Shown here: in pieces, positions 1 to 8,028 of the stretch | How positions within the stretch are numbered: the first letter of the stretch is position 1 | How the letters are laid out: each line of letters starts with the position of its first letter | DNA from: DATLNF01 sp963765815 | Lineage (GTDB): Bacteria; Actinomycetota; Actinomycetes; BP-191 | Direction: 5' to 3' | NCBI GenBank assembly: GCA_963765815.1 | Contig: CAVXXT010000001.1 | Span: 62,001-126,000, forward strand | DNA length: 64,000 bases | Notes under the pieces: model-generated | The model's database searches: none | What the model was told of the DNA's origin: nothing | Seen by the model: only the letters and a program-made list of their open reading frames with translations | Made by a program: the position numbers and the translations under genes

Positions 1-1
1 C

Positions 2-1216
2 TTCCAGCCCGGCCGGATCCTCGAGACACCCGACCAGCAGTTCCTCGCGACGACGGCCGCGATGGCCGGGCAGGCGCTCCTGCGTGTGCGGCTCCTCGAG
101 GGCGAGCGCGACGCGATGTCGGCCATGCAGCGCAGCCTGCTGCCCCCCGCCGTGCCGAAGGTGGGCGGACTTCACCTCGTCGCGCGGTACGTCGCCAGCA
201 ACACCGCCGCGGAGATCGGCGGCGACTGGTACGACGTGATCCCCTTGCACGCCGGCGCGGTCGGCCTGGTGATGGGCGACGTCGAAGGGCACGACCTCGG
301 CGCGGCCGCGCTGATGGGACTGGTGCGCAGCGCGGTGCGTGCCTACGCGCTCGAAGGTCATCCGCCGGCGCTCGTCCTCGCCCGGGCGAACGTCTTCCTC
401 GACAGTCTCCGCCGCGGCCGGTTCGCCACCGTCTCCTACGCGCAGCTGCACCCGGTCGAGCGGTTGATCACGACGGTCAGCGCCGGTCACATCGGCATCC
501 AGATCGTGACCCCGACCGGCGTCGCGTTCGAGGTGCCGAGCGAGGTCGGACCGCCACTCGGCGTGGCGGCGTCGGGCCTGCTGTGGCCGGAGACGACCAG
601 TACCATCCCGGCCGGCAGCGTGTTCGCGATGTTCACCGACGGCCTCGTCGAGACTCGTGAGCGCGACATCGACGTCGGCATCGCGCGGGTGCGGGAGGAG
701 CTGCAGGAACACCGTGACGCACTGCCGGACGACCTGGCCGATCTGCTCATCGAGCGACACGGGTCGGACAACTTCGACGACGTCGCGCTCCTCATCGGTC
801 GGATGACCGCCCCGGCGGAGCAGTCCCGCCAGCTCACCCGCCGCCTCCCGCCGACCCCGGCGTCGGTGTTCCTCGCGCGGCGCTTCACCTGCCAGCTGCT
901 CGAGGCGTGGGACGTCCCCTCGGAGGTCGTCGAGGTGGCCGAGCTCGTCATCAGCGAGCTGGCCACCAACGCGGCCCGGCACAGCGAGGACGAGATCGTC
1001 GTCCGGGTGTCGTACGACGACGCGATGGTCCGCGTGGAGGTGGAGGACTCCAGCCACCGCATGCCCGAGATGCCGACCGATGTCACCGATGCCGAGGCGA
1101 CCGGCGGACGCGGCCTCATCCTCGTAGAAGCCCTGTCGTCGAGGTGGGGCGTCGAGTCCGAGGGGCTGAGCAAGCGGGTCTGGGCGGAGTTCGACCTAGG
1201 GCCGAGCTCGACCTAG
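2..1216 (+). CDS. SpoIIE-type PP2C phosphatase with C-terminal HATPase domain (5' truncated)
   Basis: The frame is open from base 2. Residues before the first ATG (base 62) read like the end of a GAF domain (FLATTAAMAGQALLRVRL), so the true start lies outside the window. A SpoIIE/PP2C phosphatase domain follows: linker QRSLLPP, metal-site GGDWYDV and GDVEGHD, FTDGLVE, DNFDDVALL. The last ~120 residues are an RsbW-like ATPase with SELATNAARHS (N box) and GGRGLILVEAL (G box). Proteins of this architecture run partner-switching circuits, dephosphorylating STAS anti-anti-sigma factors and sometimes acting as their kinase or as anti-sigma factors. It is cytoplasmic. Its stop overlaps the convergent methyltransferase end by four bases. 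No STAS or sigma-B-type partner is adjacent. Confidence 0.93.
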   Translation, partial: FQPGRILETPDQQFLATTAAMAGQALLRVRLLEGERDAMSAMQRSLLPPAVPKVGGLHLVARYVASNTAAEIGGDWYDVIPLHAGAVGLVMGDVEGHDLGAAALMGLVRSAVRAYALEGHPPALVLARANVFLDSLRRGRFATVSYAQLHPVERLITTVSAGHIGIQIVTPTGVAFEVPSEVGPPLGVAASGLLWPETTSTIPAGSVFAMFTDGLVETRERDIDVGIARVREELQEHRDALPDDLADLLIERHGSDNFDDVALLIGRMTAPAEQSRQLTRRLPPTPASVFLARRFTCQLLEAWDVPSEVVEVAELVISELATNAARHSEDEIVVRVSYDDAMVRVEVEDSSHRMPEMPTDVTDAEATGGRGLILVEALSSRWGVESEGLSKRVWAEFDLGPSST

Positions 1217-1920
1217 CGCTGCGGCACCCGCGCGACGACGAAAGCGCTCAGGCCCGCGACCCGGTTCGCCGGTATGCGGTGCTCGGCCTTGAGCACCGCG
1301 GTCAGGAGCCGGTCGAGGAGTGCCGGCGCGGGCTTCAGGTCGCTCGCCGCAGCGCGGCCGCGGCGAGCCCTGCGGACCGCCCAGGCGAGCGGGAAGACCG
1401 TGCCGAACAGGTAGCGCCCGGCGACGACGTCGAGTCGGGCCCGGCGTACGACGTCGGTCACCTCGCCGAGCCGGTAGCGCCGGTGGTGCTCGAGGAAGAC
1501 GTCGTGCGCGCTCCACAGGCTCATGAACGCGGGCACCGTGATCAGCACGAGAGTGCCCGGTGCGGCGCGGTCGGTGAAGGACCGCAGGAGCGCCAGGTCG
1601 TCGGCGACATGCTCGAGCACGTCGATGAAGAGCAGGACGTCTGCGGCGCGCACGTCGACGTCCGTCGCGCTGCGCACGAAGCGCACCCGCCCGTCCTGCT
1701 GCTCCGAGTCCGCGTCGTAGTTGGGGTCGACGCAGACCACCGTCGCACCCTGCGGGACGTCGGCGAGCCGGGTAGAGAAGAAGCCGGACCCCGCGCCGAC
1801 GTCGACGATGTGCCGCGCGGACGCGCGGTGGCGGCGCAGTTCCCGCCGCAGCGCGAACAGCTTGGCCTGGTAGTACCAGTGGCGGTCCGGGTCTACGGCG
1901 GCGAGCTCCTTGAGGTCCAC
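1213..1920 (-). CDS. Class I SAM-dependent methyltransferase
   Basis: The 235-residue product has the SAM-binding glycine motif VDVGAGSGFFSTRL near residue 35, the acidic residue after strand beta-2 (VCVDPNYDAD), and LLFIDVLEHVADD, the usual methyltransferase motif IV region. A TVPAFMSLWSAHDVFLEHHR stretch is typical of methyltransferases acting on polyprenyl-linked or lipid-linked substrates. I chose GTG at 1920 because it lies two bases after the stop of the upstream glycosyltransferase and has GAGGA about nine bases ahead; the longer open frame to 2115 overlaps that gene. Translational coupling suggests that both enzymes act on one glycolipid or surface glycan. The substrate is unknown. 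Confidence 0.85.
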   Translation of the reverse strand: MDLKELAAVDPDRHWYYQAKLFALRRELRRHRASARHIVDVGAGSGFFSTRLADVPQGATVVCVDPNYDADSEQQDGRVRFVRSATDVDVRAADVLLFIDVLEHVADDLALLRSFTDRAAPGTLVLITVPAFMSLWSAHDVFLEHHRRYRLGEVTDVVRRARLDVVAGRYLFGTVFPLAWAVRRARRGRAAASDLKPAPALLDRLLTAVLKAEHRIPANRVAGLSAFVVARVPQR

Positions 1921-1922
1921 GG

Positions 1923-2672
1923 TCAGCGTCCTCGTCGCATGCGCTGCTGCCGACGCTTCACGACGTACAGCTCCCGGATGATCCGCAGTGCCTCGCGGGT
2001 GTCGATCGTCGAGCCCGGCACCTCGGTCCACGACAGGAGCGGCTCTTCCCAGATCTTCATCGGCCGATGCGTCAGGCCCTGCCACCTGGTGAGGAGCTCG
2101 ATCTCGAAGAGCCATCGAGTCTCGAACGGATCGGCCAGGCAGGTGCGCAGCGTGTCGCTCGGGGCGAACACCTTGAAGCCGGCCTGCGTGTCGTAGGGGA
2201 TGCTCGCGTCGCCGAGCGACACCAGGGTCGCGACCGCGCGACCGATGTAGTGCCGCGCGTGCGAGCGGACGATCGAACGTCCCGCGAGCGCCACTCGAGC
2301 CGACCAGGTCGCGTCGAGCCGGCCGTCAGCGACCCCGTCCCGGTGGAGCTGGAGCACCCGCTCGAGGTCGGACGCCGCGAACGCGCCGTCGGCGTCGAGG
2401 TACCCGATGCCGACCGCGCCGTGATCCATCGACGCGAGTGCGCGGGTCATGCCGAGGCGAACGGCCTGGGCCTTGCCGGAGTTCTGCGGCAGCTGCATGA
2501 CCTCGGCGGACCCACCTTCGCAGGCCTCGGTGGCGAGCTGCGCGGTGTGATCGGTCGAGCCGTCGTCGACGAACACCCAGTGGATCTGCGGGAGCGGCAC
2601 GACCGAGCGCCAGTAGTCGGCTCGCCAACGGGTGGCCTCGTTGAAACAGGGGACGACGAGCACGAAGTCCAC
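1923..2672 (-). CDS. Family 2 glycosyltransferase (polyprenyl-phosphate sugar transferase-like)
   Basis: The GT-A fold signature is clear: VDFVLVVPCFNEATRW at the N terminus, VFVDDGSTDHTAQL, NSGKAQAVRLGM, and the DxD-type GYLDADGAFAASDLERVL. This resembles dolichyl- or polyprenyl-phosphate mannosyltransferases. No C-terminal membrane segments are evident, so it is probably soluble or peripheral at the inner face of the membrane. GTG at 2672 is preferred because GAGGGGAG sits just upstream; a GTG at 2705 would add 11 residues. The gene is co-transcribed with the coupled methyltransferase downstream. The donor sugar and acceptor cannot be read from sequence. Confidence 0.86.
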   Translation of the reverse strand: MDFVLVVPCFNEATRWRADYWRSVVPLPQIHWVFVDDGSTDHTAQLATEACEGGSAEVMQLPQNSGKAQAVRLGMTRALASMDHGAVGIGYLDADGAFAASDLERVLQLHRDGVADGRLDATWSARVALAGRSIVRSHARHYIGRAVATLVSLGDASIPYDTQAGFKVFAPSDTLRTCLADPFETRWLFEIELLTRWQGLTHRPMKIWEEPLLSWTEVPGSTIDTREALRIIRELYVVKRRQQRMRRGR

Positions 2673-2747
2673 GTCGCTCCCCTCGATCGTCCCGGTCGGG
2701 CGCACGCCGGACGACCGAGATTAGTGGAACGGCGCCCAGCGTCGGTG

Positions 2748-4446
2748 CTAGTAGGGCAGGGGGAAGCTCGGGTCCGTCCGCTCGGCGATGGTGTCCGCCG
2801 CGATGTCGAAGGGCGCGCTCTCGCGGTAGCCGAGCAGCCGGACGTTGGCCCAGCCGCCGGTGCGCGGCCGCGCCTTGCCCACCGGCAGGTAGGGGAGCGT
2901 GACCGTGCCGCCGGACACGACGACCGACGCCTGGGTCGGCAGGTGGGCGTAGGCCTCGGCGTTGCTGCCGCTGACCAGCAGGCCGATGCGGTGCCCTCGC
3001 TCGACGGTCCAGTCGGTCGGGAAGAGGCGCAGTGCGCGCTCTCCGCTGCCGTCGACCAGGGCTGCGCCGCGGGTGATCATCGTGGCTGCGCCGTCCGGAG
3101 CGACGTCGTAGACGTTGACGACGACATTGGTGCGCGGGACGCCGGAGTCGACCTCGACGACCGCGGCCGGGACACCAGCGATGCGCGTCGTACGACGCAG
3201 CGGTGGCGAGAACGTCCACGCGCCGGCACCGGTGGTCGCGTCGCCGATCGCACCTGTGCCGCCGGGGCCGGTCGCCGCGTCGTTGCTGCCGAGGTTGCTC
3301 GCGTCGTCGTCGTACTCGCCGGCGAGCAGCGAGGCCGTGATGCTGCGGCGGTCGCGAGCGGGCCACGTGGCCTCGGCGGTCCACGCGCCGTCGCTCGACT
3401 GCGCCGCGACGACCGGATCGCGACGCTTCGGCCGGATGCCCTTGAGGTGCTCGTCGTAGAAGCGCATCACCTCGTCGAAGAAGCCGCGGCGGCCCATCGC
3501 CGGCTCGTCCTCTCCCGCCAGGTCGTTGCCGCGCACGTGGTCCCACCAGCCGATCCACATCCGCTTCGGCCCGGCCAGCCCGGCGAAGTAGTCGACCGCC
3601 CCGCCGCCGACGTTGGTGTTGGCGTCGACGTAGCCGACTGTCATGAAGACGGGGACCTTGCTGCCCTTCGCCTTGGTGACGAAGTCGCGCGCCTTCCAGA
3701 ACGCGCTCGTCGGGTCGTCGAGGTAGTGACCCGCCAGGCCGACCTGGCAGTCGGCGCTGTGGCTGATCGAGTTCAGCAGGTACTCCGGGCTGCCGTTGAC
3801 GGAGAAGGTCCCCTCGCCGCCGGCGCCGTAGCTCGCCGACGGGTACTCGAGTGACTGCAGGAAGCGGACCCGGTCGTTGTAGCTGCCGCGGTAGCGGTCG
3901 GGCACGACCTCCTGGGCAACGACCGCGGCCAGCCCGGCCGGTCGCAGCGCCGCACCGACCATGCCGGTGTTGGCGTCATAGCTCTTGCCGTACATGCCGA
4001 CCTTGCCGGTGGACCACTTCTGCTTCGCCGCCCACCTCACCGCAGTGACGACGTCGGTCTGCTCACCGGGCCCGAGGATGTCGAGGCAGCCGGACGAGCC
4101 GCCGGTCCCGCGCAGGCTGACCATCACCACGGAGTAGCCGCGGGCGAAGACGCGCGCGCCCTCGAAGAAGTCGTGGAACCGGTTGGACGGCCCGGGTGAC
4201 TCGGTCTGCGACGCCATGCCGAGGTAGGGGTCTGACCACGAGGATCACCGGCGTCTTCGAGGTGTCCGGCAGACCGGCGGGACGCATCACGTCGACGTGC
4301 AGGCGCTCGCCGTCCGGGGTGTCGATGAACGTCTCCGACCACTCCGCGCCCTCGGGCGCGGGCGCGGCGGACGACATCGGCGCGGCGAGGCCGGCGGCGA
4401 GGAGCGCGGCGGCGAGGCCGGCTCGGAGGTGTCGGGTCATGGCCAT
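2748..4446 (-). CDS. CocE/NonD-family hydrolase, secreted, with one frame break
   Basis: The C-terminal ~485 residues (2748-4217) are a CocE/S15 alpha/beta hydrolase. They contain VSLRGTGGSSG, the nucleophile elbow GMYGKSYDANTG, a WWDHVRGND segment and the beta-sandwich C-terminal domain. The N terminus lies in another frame: ATG at 4446 or 4440 begins a signal peptide (LRAGLAAALLAAGLAAP), followed by DTPDGERLHVDVMRP and TPVILVV. The frames join at a GGGG run at 4227-4230; removing one G gives a continuous VVRPYLGMASQ. I read this as one secreted esterase, amidase or X-Pro peptidase-like enzyme with a homopolymer indel, either a sequencing error or a recent mutation. It is divergent from the DUF445 gene and has an LPATG-anchored paralogue at 11208-13295. 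Confidence 0.75.
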
Positions 4447-4494
4447 GCCTGCGGCTTCGGCGCAGCGACCGCGCGGTCCTGCCAGAGTCTGCCC

Positions 4495-5724
4495 ATGGCC
4501 TCCGAGGACGACGCGGCGCGGGACCGGCTGCGTCGGGCGAAGCTGCGGGCGACCGCCCTGCTCGTCGTCGCCGCCGCCGGCTACGCCCTGACCTTCCTCG
4601 CGAGCGACCCGGTGCCGACGTGGGTCGGCTATGCGCGCGCGGCGGCGGAGGCCGGCATGGTCGGCGGCCTCGCCGACTGGTTCGCCGTGGTCGCGCTGTT
4701 CCGCCGACCTCTCGGGCTGCCGATCCCGCACACCGCGCTGATCGCGGCGAAGAAGGCCGAGCTCGGCACCGCGCTGGGCAGCTTCGTGACCGAGAACTTC
4801 CTCACCGAGGACCTGGTGCGCAGCAAGATCGACGCCGTCGACCTGTCGGGCCGGCTCGGCGGCTGGCTCGCCGACCCGCGGCACGTCGCCCTCGCGGTCG
4901 ACCGGGCGCAGCACGCGATCACCTACTTCGTCGAGGGTCTCGACGACGACGACCTGCTCGCGCTGCGCCCCCTCGTGCAGGGCACGCTGGCCGACCTGCC
5001 CTATGCCCGCTTCCTCGGCAGCGCCGTCGGCGACGCCGTCGCGTTGGGGCAGCACCGGGCGATCGTCGACCTGGTCATCGAGCGCTCCAGCGCGTGGCTC
5101 GTGCGCAACGAGGTGACTGTCGTCGAGACGCTGATGGACCGGGCGCCGTGGTTCCTGCCGCGCAAGGCCACCGCGAAGCGGCTGTTCCGCGCGGCGGTCG
5201 AGCTGTCGGAGGAGCTGGTCGCGGACGCGGGGCACCCGCTGCGCGGCAGCTTCGACACGACGCTGCTCGAGCTGGCGACCGAGCTGCAGCGCAACCCGGA
5301 GACGCAGCGCCGGATCGACGACGTCGTACGCCGCAGCCTGGATCGGCCCGAGGTCGGGCTGCTGCTCGACGACCTGCTGCGCTCGGCGCTGCGCACGGCG
5401 CGGGAGTCGCTCGCCTCCGGGCCGGTCGCCGCGCAGGTACGGGTGCGGCTCACCGAGCTGGTCGGGCGGCTCGCGGACGACGCCGCGCTGCGCGCCGACC
5501 TCACCACGTGGGTCGAGGAGCAGGCCCTGCGCGCGGTGGTCGCCAACCGCCCGCAGGTCGTCGCGTTCATCGGCGAGACCGTTGGTCGGTGGGACGCCGA
5601 CGACGCGTCGCGGCGGATCGAGCTGCAGATCGGCCCGGACCTGCAGGCGATCCGCATCAACGGCACGCTGGTCGGCGCCGTCGCCGGCCTGGCGATCCAC
5701 CTCGCCACCGACCTGCTGCAGTAG
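4495..5724 (+). CDS. DUF445 family membrane protein
   Basis: The 409-residue product opens with a basic segment and a transmembrane helix (ATALLVVAAAGYALTFLA). The DUF445 hallmark EAGMVGGLADWFAVVALFRRPLG-type region follows, with PHTALI and a long alpha-helical body rich in paired acidic and basic residues. A final hydrophobic helix (NGTLVGAVAGLAIHLATDLL) ends the protein. The family (YjiN/YheB-like) is membrane-associated and of unknown biochemical function. ATG at 4495 is used; a longer frame upstream runs back into the divergent hydrolase gene and is not needed. The next gene on the plus strand is an unrelated hypothetical. Confidence 0.88.
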   Translation: MASEDDAARDRLRRAKLRATALLVVAAAGYALTFLASDPVPTWVGYARAAAEAGMVGGLADWFAVVALFRRPLGLPIPHTALIAAKKAELGTALGSFVTENFLTEDLVRSKIDAVDLSGRLGGWLADPRHVALAVDRAQHAITYFVEGLDDDDLLALRPLVQGTLADLPYARFLGSAVGDAVALGQHRAIVDLVIERSSAWLVRNEVTVVETLMDRAPWFLPRKATAKRLFRAAVELSEELVADAGHPLRGSFDTTLLELATELQRNPETQRRIDDVVRRSLDRPEVGLLLDDLLRSALRTARESLASGPVAAQVRVRLTELVGRLADDAALRADLTTWVEEQALRAVVANRPQVVAFIGETVGRWDADDASRRIELQIGPDLQAIRINGTLVGAVAGLAIHLATDLLQ

Positions 5725-5826
5725 CCCGTCATCGCGACCGGGGCGTCTGGTCACTCGACCGGGTGACCTGCGCCGCCGTTCGGCGTACCGATGGTCAGTC
5801 CATCAGCCAGCGTCGAAGGAGGCGCG

Positions 5827-6330
5827 ATGTCGACGAGCACCCGCACCGAGATGGTCATCCGGCCGTCCGCGGTGCTGCCGGTCACGGCGGCGGCGCGCAT
5901 CGTCGAGTCGCTGCGCGCGGCCGACGTGTCGACGCACGGCGTGTGGAACGCGACGACCTCGGTGTGGCAGCGCTACGACCGGGCGTGGGACGGCGCCGGC
6001 GGATCGCGTGGCTCAGCCGAGCTGGTCGGGTCGATCGCGGTCGTGTACGACTCGCCGCGCGCCAACGAGATCACCATCTACAAGGTGTCGCTGTCCGACG
6101 CGGCGGCCGACGCCGGCTGGACCACCCAGCTGCTGTGTGACGACGCGCTCCGATACGCCGGGCTGACCCTCGAGACCTGCCCGCGGGCGGCGCTCGCCCC
6201 GCCGCCGCCACCCGACCCCTTCCAGCGCCGGCGCGGAGTGCCCGACGTGCCGGAGCAGCGGTCGATCTGGCAGACCGACGTCGCCGCGCTGCTGCGGGCG
6301 GACGTGAAGGAGATCTTCGGACGGCGGTAG
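5827..6330 (+). CDS. Uncharacterised protein, paralogue of the product at 59102-59527
   Basis: The 167-residue soluble protein matches no family I can name. The start is set by AAGGAGG six bases before the ATG. It shares an extended core with the product at 59102-59527: THGVWNATTSVWQRYDR against YAGGYWNATPTLWRRFDR, ELVGSIAVVYDSP against HVIGSLQVAYGTP, an ITIYK/ITIYR strand, and the terminal block LETCPRAALAPPPPP against LASCPRADLQPPPPP. This copy has an extra ~35-residue C-terminal tail (RSIWQTDVAALLRADVKEIF). The conserved Cys-Pro-Arg plus polyproline end is the best family marker. Function is unknown. Confidence 0.8.
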   Translation: MSTSTRTEMVIRPSAVLPVTAAARIVESLRAADVSTHGVWNATTSVWQRYDRAWDGAGGSRGSAELVGSIAVVYDSPRANEITIYKVSLSDAAADAGWTTQLLCDDALRYAGLTLETCPRAALAPPPPPDPFQRRRGVPDVPEQRSIWQTDVAALLRADVKEIFGRR

Positions 6331-6391
6331 GAGCTGCTCCGCTCTCTCCCCCCGGGAAGGGCGCTCCTACGGGACAAGCCGGGGCCGAAGT

Positions 6392-6422
6392 GGCGCGGCG
6401 GGCGGTCATCGCCCGCCGCGCC
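6392..6422. terminator. Perfect 13-bp hairpin between convergent genes
   Basis: Arms 6392-6404 and 6410-6422 are perfectly complementary and G+C-only, around the 5-base loop GTCAT. It lies after the plus-strand gene ending at 6330 and contains, in its loop, the stop codon of the minus-strand gene ending at 6406. There is no U-tract on either strand, as is common for actinobacterial hairpin terminators. It would work in both directions. Confidence 0.6.
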
Positions 6423-6780
6423 CGTCCTGGCACCGCGCCCGCGCGCACTTGAGCTGCCGGTGCCGCGGTGACGACCGGCCGTCCGCCCAGACGTTCATCA
6501 CCACCTCGCAGTCGCAGCAGCAGCCGCCTTGGCGCTGCACCCACGCCATCACCCAGCCGGTGGCGAACGACTGCGCGTCGCACCAGCGCTGAGTCCACTC
6601 GTGGCTGCCGCGGCAGCCGAACTCGTCGAGGACCCGGCACAGGTAGCAGTAGAGGCACTCGGCCGGGTGTGGGCCGGTCCAGTGCTCGGCCAGCTCGCCG
6701 ACGTACGCCTCAGGGTCGAAGGTCTCCGGTGGGCCAGTGAGCGTGTCGACGACATCGGGGCTGCTCGGCTTCGGGGGCAT
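6406..6780 (-). CDS. Cys-rich DUF2695-like protein
   Basis: The 124-residue protein has eleven cysteines clustered as ECLYCYLC, GC, WC, GGCCCDC and KCARARC. The segment AECLYCYLCRVLDEFGCRGSHEW resembles DUF2695 proteins (a Cys pair followed by a helix and a second Cys). A metal-binding or redox role is possible but unproven. ATG at 6780 is chosen because GGAGGAGG stands eight bases ahead; upstream in-frame codons give only Arg-rich sequence. The gene ends inside the bidirectional hairpin at 6392-6422. Confidence 0.7.
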   Translation of the reverse strand: MPPKPSSPDVVDTLTGPPETFDPEAYVGELAEHWTGPHPAECLYCYLCRVLDEFGCRGSHEWTQRWCDAQSFATGWVMAWVQRQGGCCCDCEVVMNVWADGRSSPRHRQLKCARARCQDGRGGR

Positions 6781-6980
6781 CGCGGACCTCCTCCGCGGGG
6801 GCCGCGCGGGGTGCGAGGCCGTGGAGGTCAGACGGTGGCGACGGCGTACGACAGTTCGGCGCACCCCGTCCACAGGGAGCGGCGGTCTCGTCGTTCCGTG
6901 TACGCGGCTGCGGCGGTGCCGTGCGGGTGGACGGACACAGAACGCCGTCGTACGTCCTCAGCGCTGTGAGAATCTCAGTG

Positions 6981-7661
6981 ATGGCGCGAACACATCTCGC
7001 GGGTCTCGTCGTGCTGCTCTGCGTGGGCTGCGGCGGCGAGGCGAGGACGGCCGAGCGCCCGACGCCGGTTTCGCCCGCTTCGTCCGCAGCCGTCCGATTG
7101 GCCTCGCCGGTCGCTCCGGTGGCACCCGCATCGCGGCAGCCTGGGCCGGTCGTCGTCCGCTACCGCATCGAGCGGCGTACGACGGACGTCGCGACCGCGG
7201 GGTTCGCCGAGGTCGTGAAGACGACCCTGACCGATGCGCGCGGCTGGGTGCGCGCCGGCTTCCGGCTGATCGAGGACCCTCGCGCGGACTACCTGGTCGT
7301 CCTGGCGGAGTCGGCCGAGGTCGACCGGATGTGCCTGCCCTACGACACCTACGGGAAGTACTCGTGCCAGAACGGGCCGGTGGTGGCGCTCAACGCCGAC
7401 CGGTGGCGGCACGCGACGCCGGAGTGGACCGGCGACCTCGCGACCTACCGGCAGATGCTGGTCAACCACGAGGTCGGGCACCTGCTCGGCCAGCACCACC
7501 CGCCGTCTCCGCAGTGCCCGGTGGCCGCGCGGCCGGCCCGGGTCATGTCGCAGCAGAGCACCGAGCTGAACGGCTGCCGGCCCAACCCGTGGCCGCTGCC
7601 GGAGGAGATCACCCGGGGCGCGAGGCACGACGAGCCGCTCGCCCCGCCGTACCAGGGCTGA
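6981..7661 (+). CDS. Secreted DUF3152-type metzincin-like metalloprotease
   Basis: The product has a signal sequence ending LVVLLCVGCGG, which could be a lipobox, then a Ser/Pro/Ala-rich linker. The catalytic-type domain carries VNHEVGHLLGQHH, a full HExxHxxGxxH zinc motif of the metzincin kind (about residue 157). This arrangement is characteristic of the DUF3152 family, predicted extracytoplasmic zinc proteases of actinobacteria. Paired cysteines (MCLP/YSCQN, PQCP/NGCRPN) suggest disulfides outside the cell. ATG at 6981 is used; GTG at 6966 is an alternative. It precedes a small secreted Cys-rich peptide gene and a large secreted hydrolase in the same direction. Confidence 0.85.
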   Translation: MARTHLAGLVVLLCVGCGGEARTAERPTPVSPASSAAVRLASPVAPVAPASRQPGPVVVRYRIERRTTDVATAGFAEVVKTTLTDARGWVRAGFRLIEDPRADYLVVLAESAEVDRMCLPYDTYGKYSCQNGPVVALNADRWRHATPEWTGDLATYRQMLVNHEVGHLLGQHHPPSPQCPVAARPARVMSQQSTELNGCRPNPWPLPEEITRGARHDEPLAPPYQG

Positions 7662-7739
7662 CCGTGCTCCCGCACCGGAACGGGACGATCTACTACATTC
7701 CGCCGCACGGATGTATCCCACCCCAGCCCGGAGGTCCTC

Positions 7740-7916
7740 GTGAAGCTCGTGCTGCGCCTCGCCCTGGTCACCGTCGTCGCCGCCGGCGGCGTGCTCGTCG
7801 CCTCGCCCGCGGGCGCGACCGAGTGCACGCCGAAGGGCTGCAGCGGCGGCTGCCACCTCAACCCGGACGCGCTCGACCCCCGCGCCCCGGGTCAGATCAT
7901 CGTCTGCTACTCCTGA
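7740..7916 (+). CDS. Small secreted Cys-rich protein (58 residues)
   Basis: A GTG start at 7740 with a perfectly spaced GGAGG (five bases between) opens a 58-codon frame. It encodes a classical signal peptide (MKLVLRLALVTVVAAGGVLV, then ASPAGA) and a mature part of about 32 residues with four cysteines: TECTPKGCSGGC and QIIVCYS. The cysteines sit at positions 29, 34, 38 and 56, enough for two disulfides. I recognise no family. It lies 78 bases after the DUF3152 metalloprotease gene and 112 bases before a large secreted hydrolase, all on the plus strand. It could be a secreted peptide substrate, inhibitor or signal, but that is inference. Confidence 0.7.
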   Translation: MKLVLRLALVTVVAAGGVLVASPAGATECTPKGCSGGCHLNPDALDPRAPGQIIVCYS

Positions 7917-8028
7917 CGGATCGGGCGCCGGAGGTCCCTGGCGAGACCGCGTCGAAGTGGTTGCCTGCGCGTTACATCGGTAGCGACCGCGACGCGGCCG
8001 CGCCACTCGTCCTTCCGGAGTCGTGACA

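Noticed and set aside
2067..3854. A plus-strand frame of 595 codons over the glycosyltransferase and hydrolase
   Set aside because: Antisense to genes with clear catalytic motifs; composition typical of a shadow frame.
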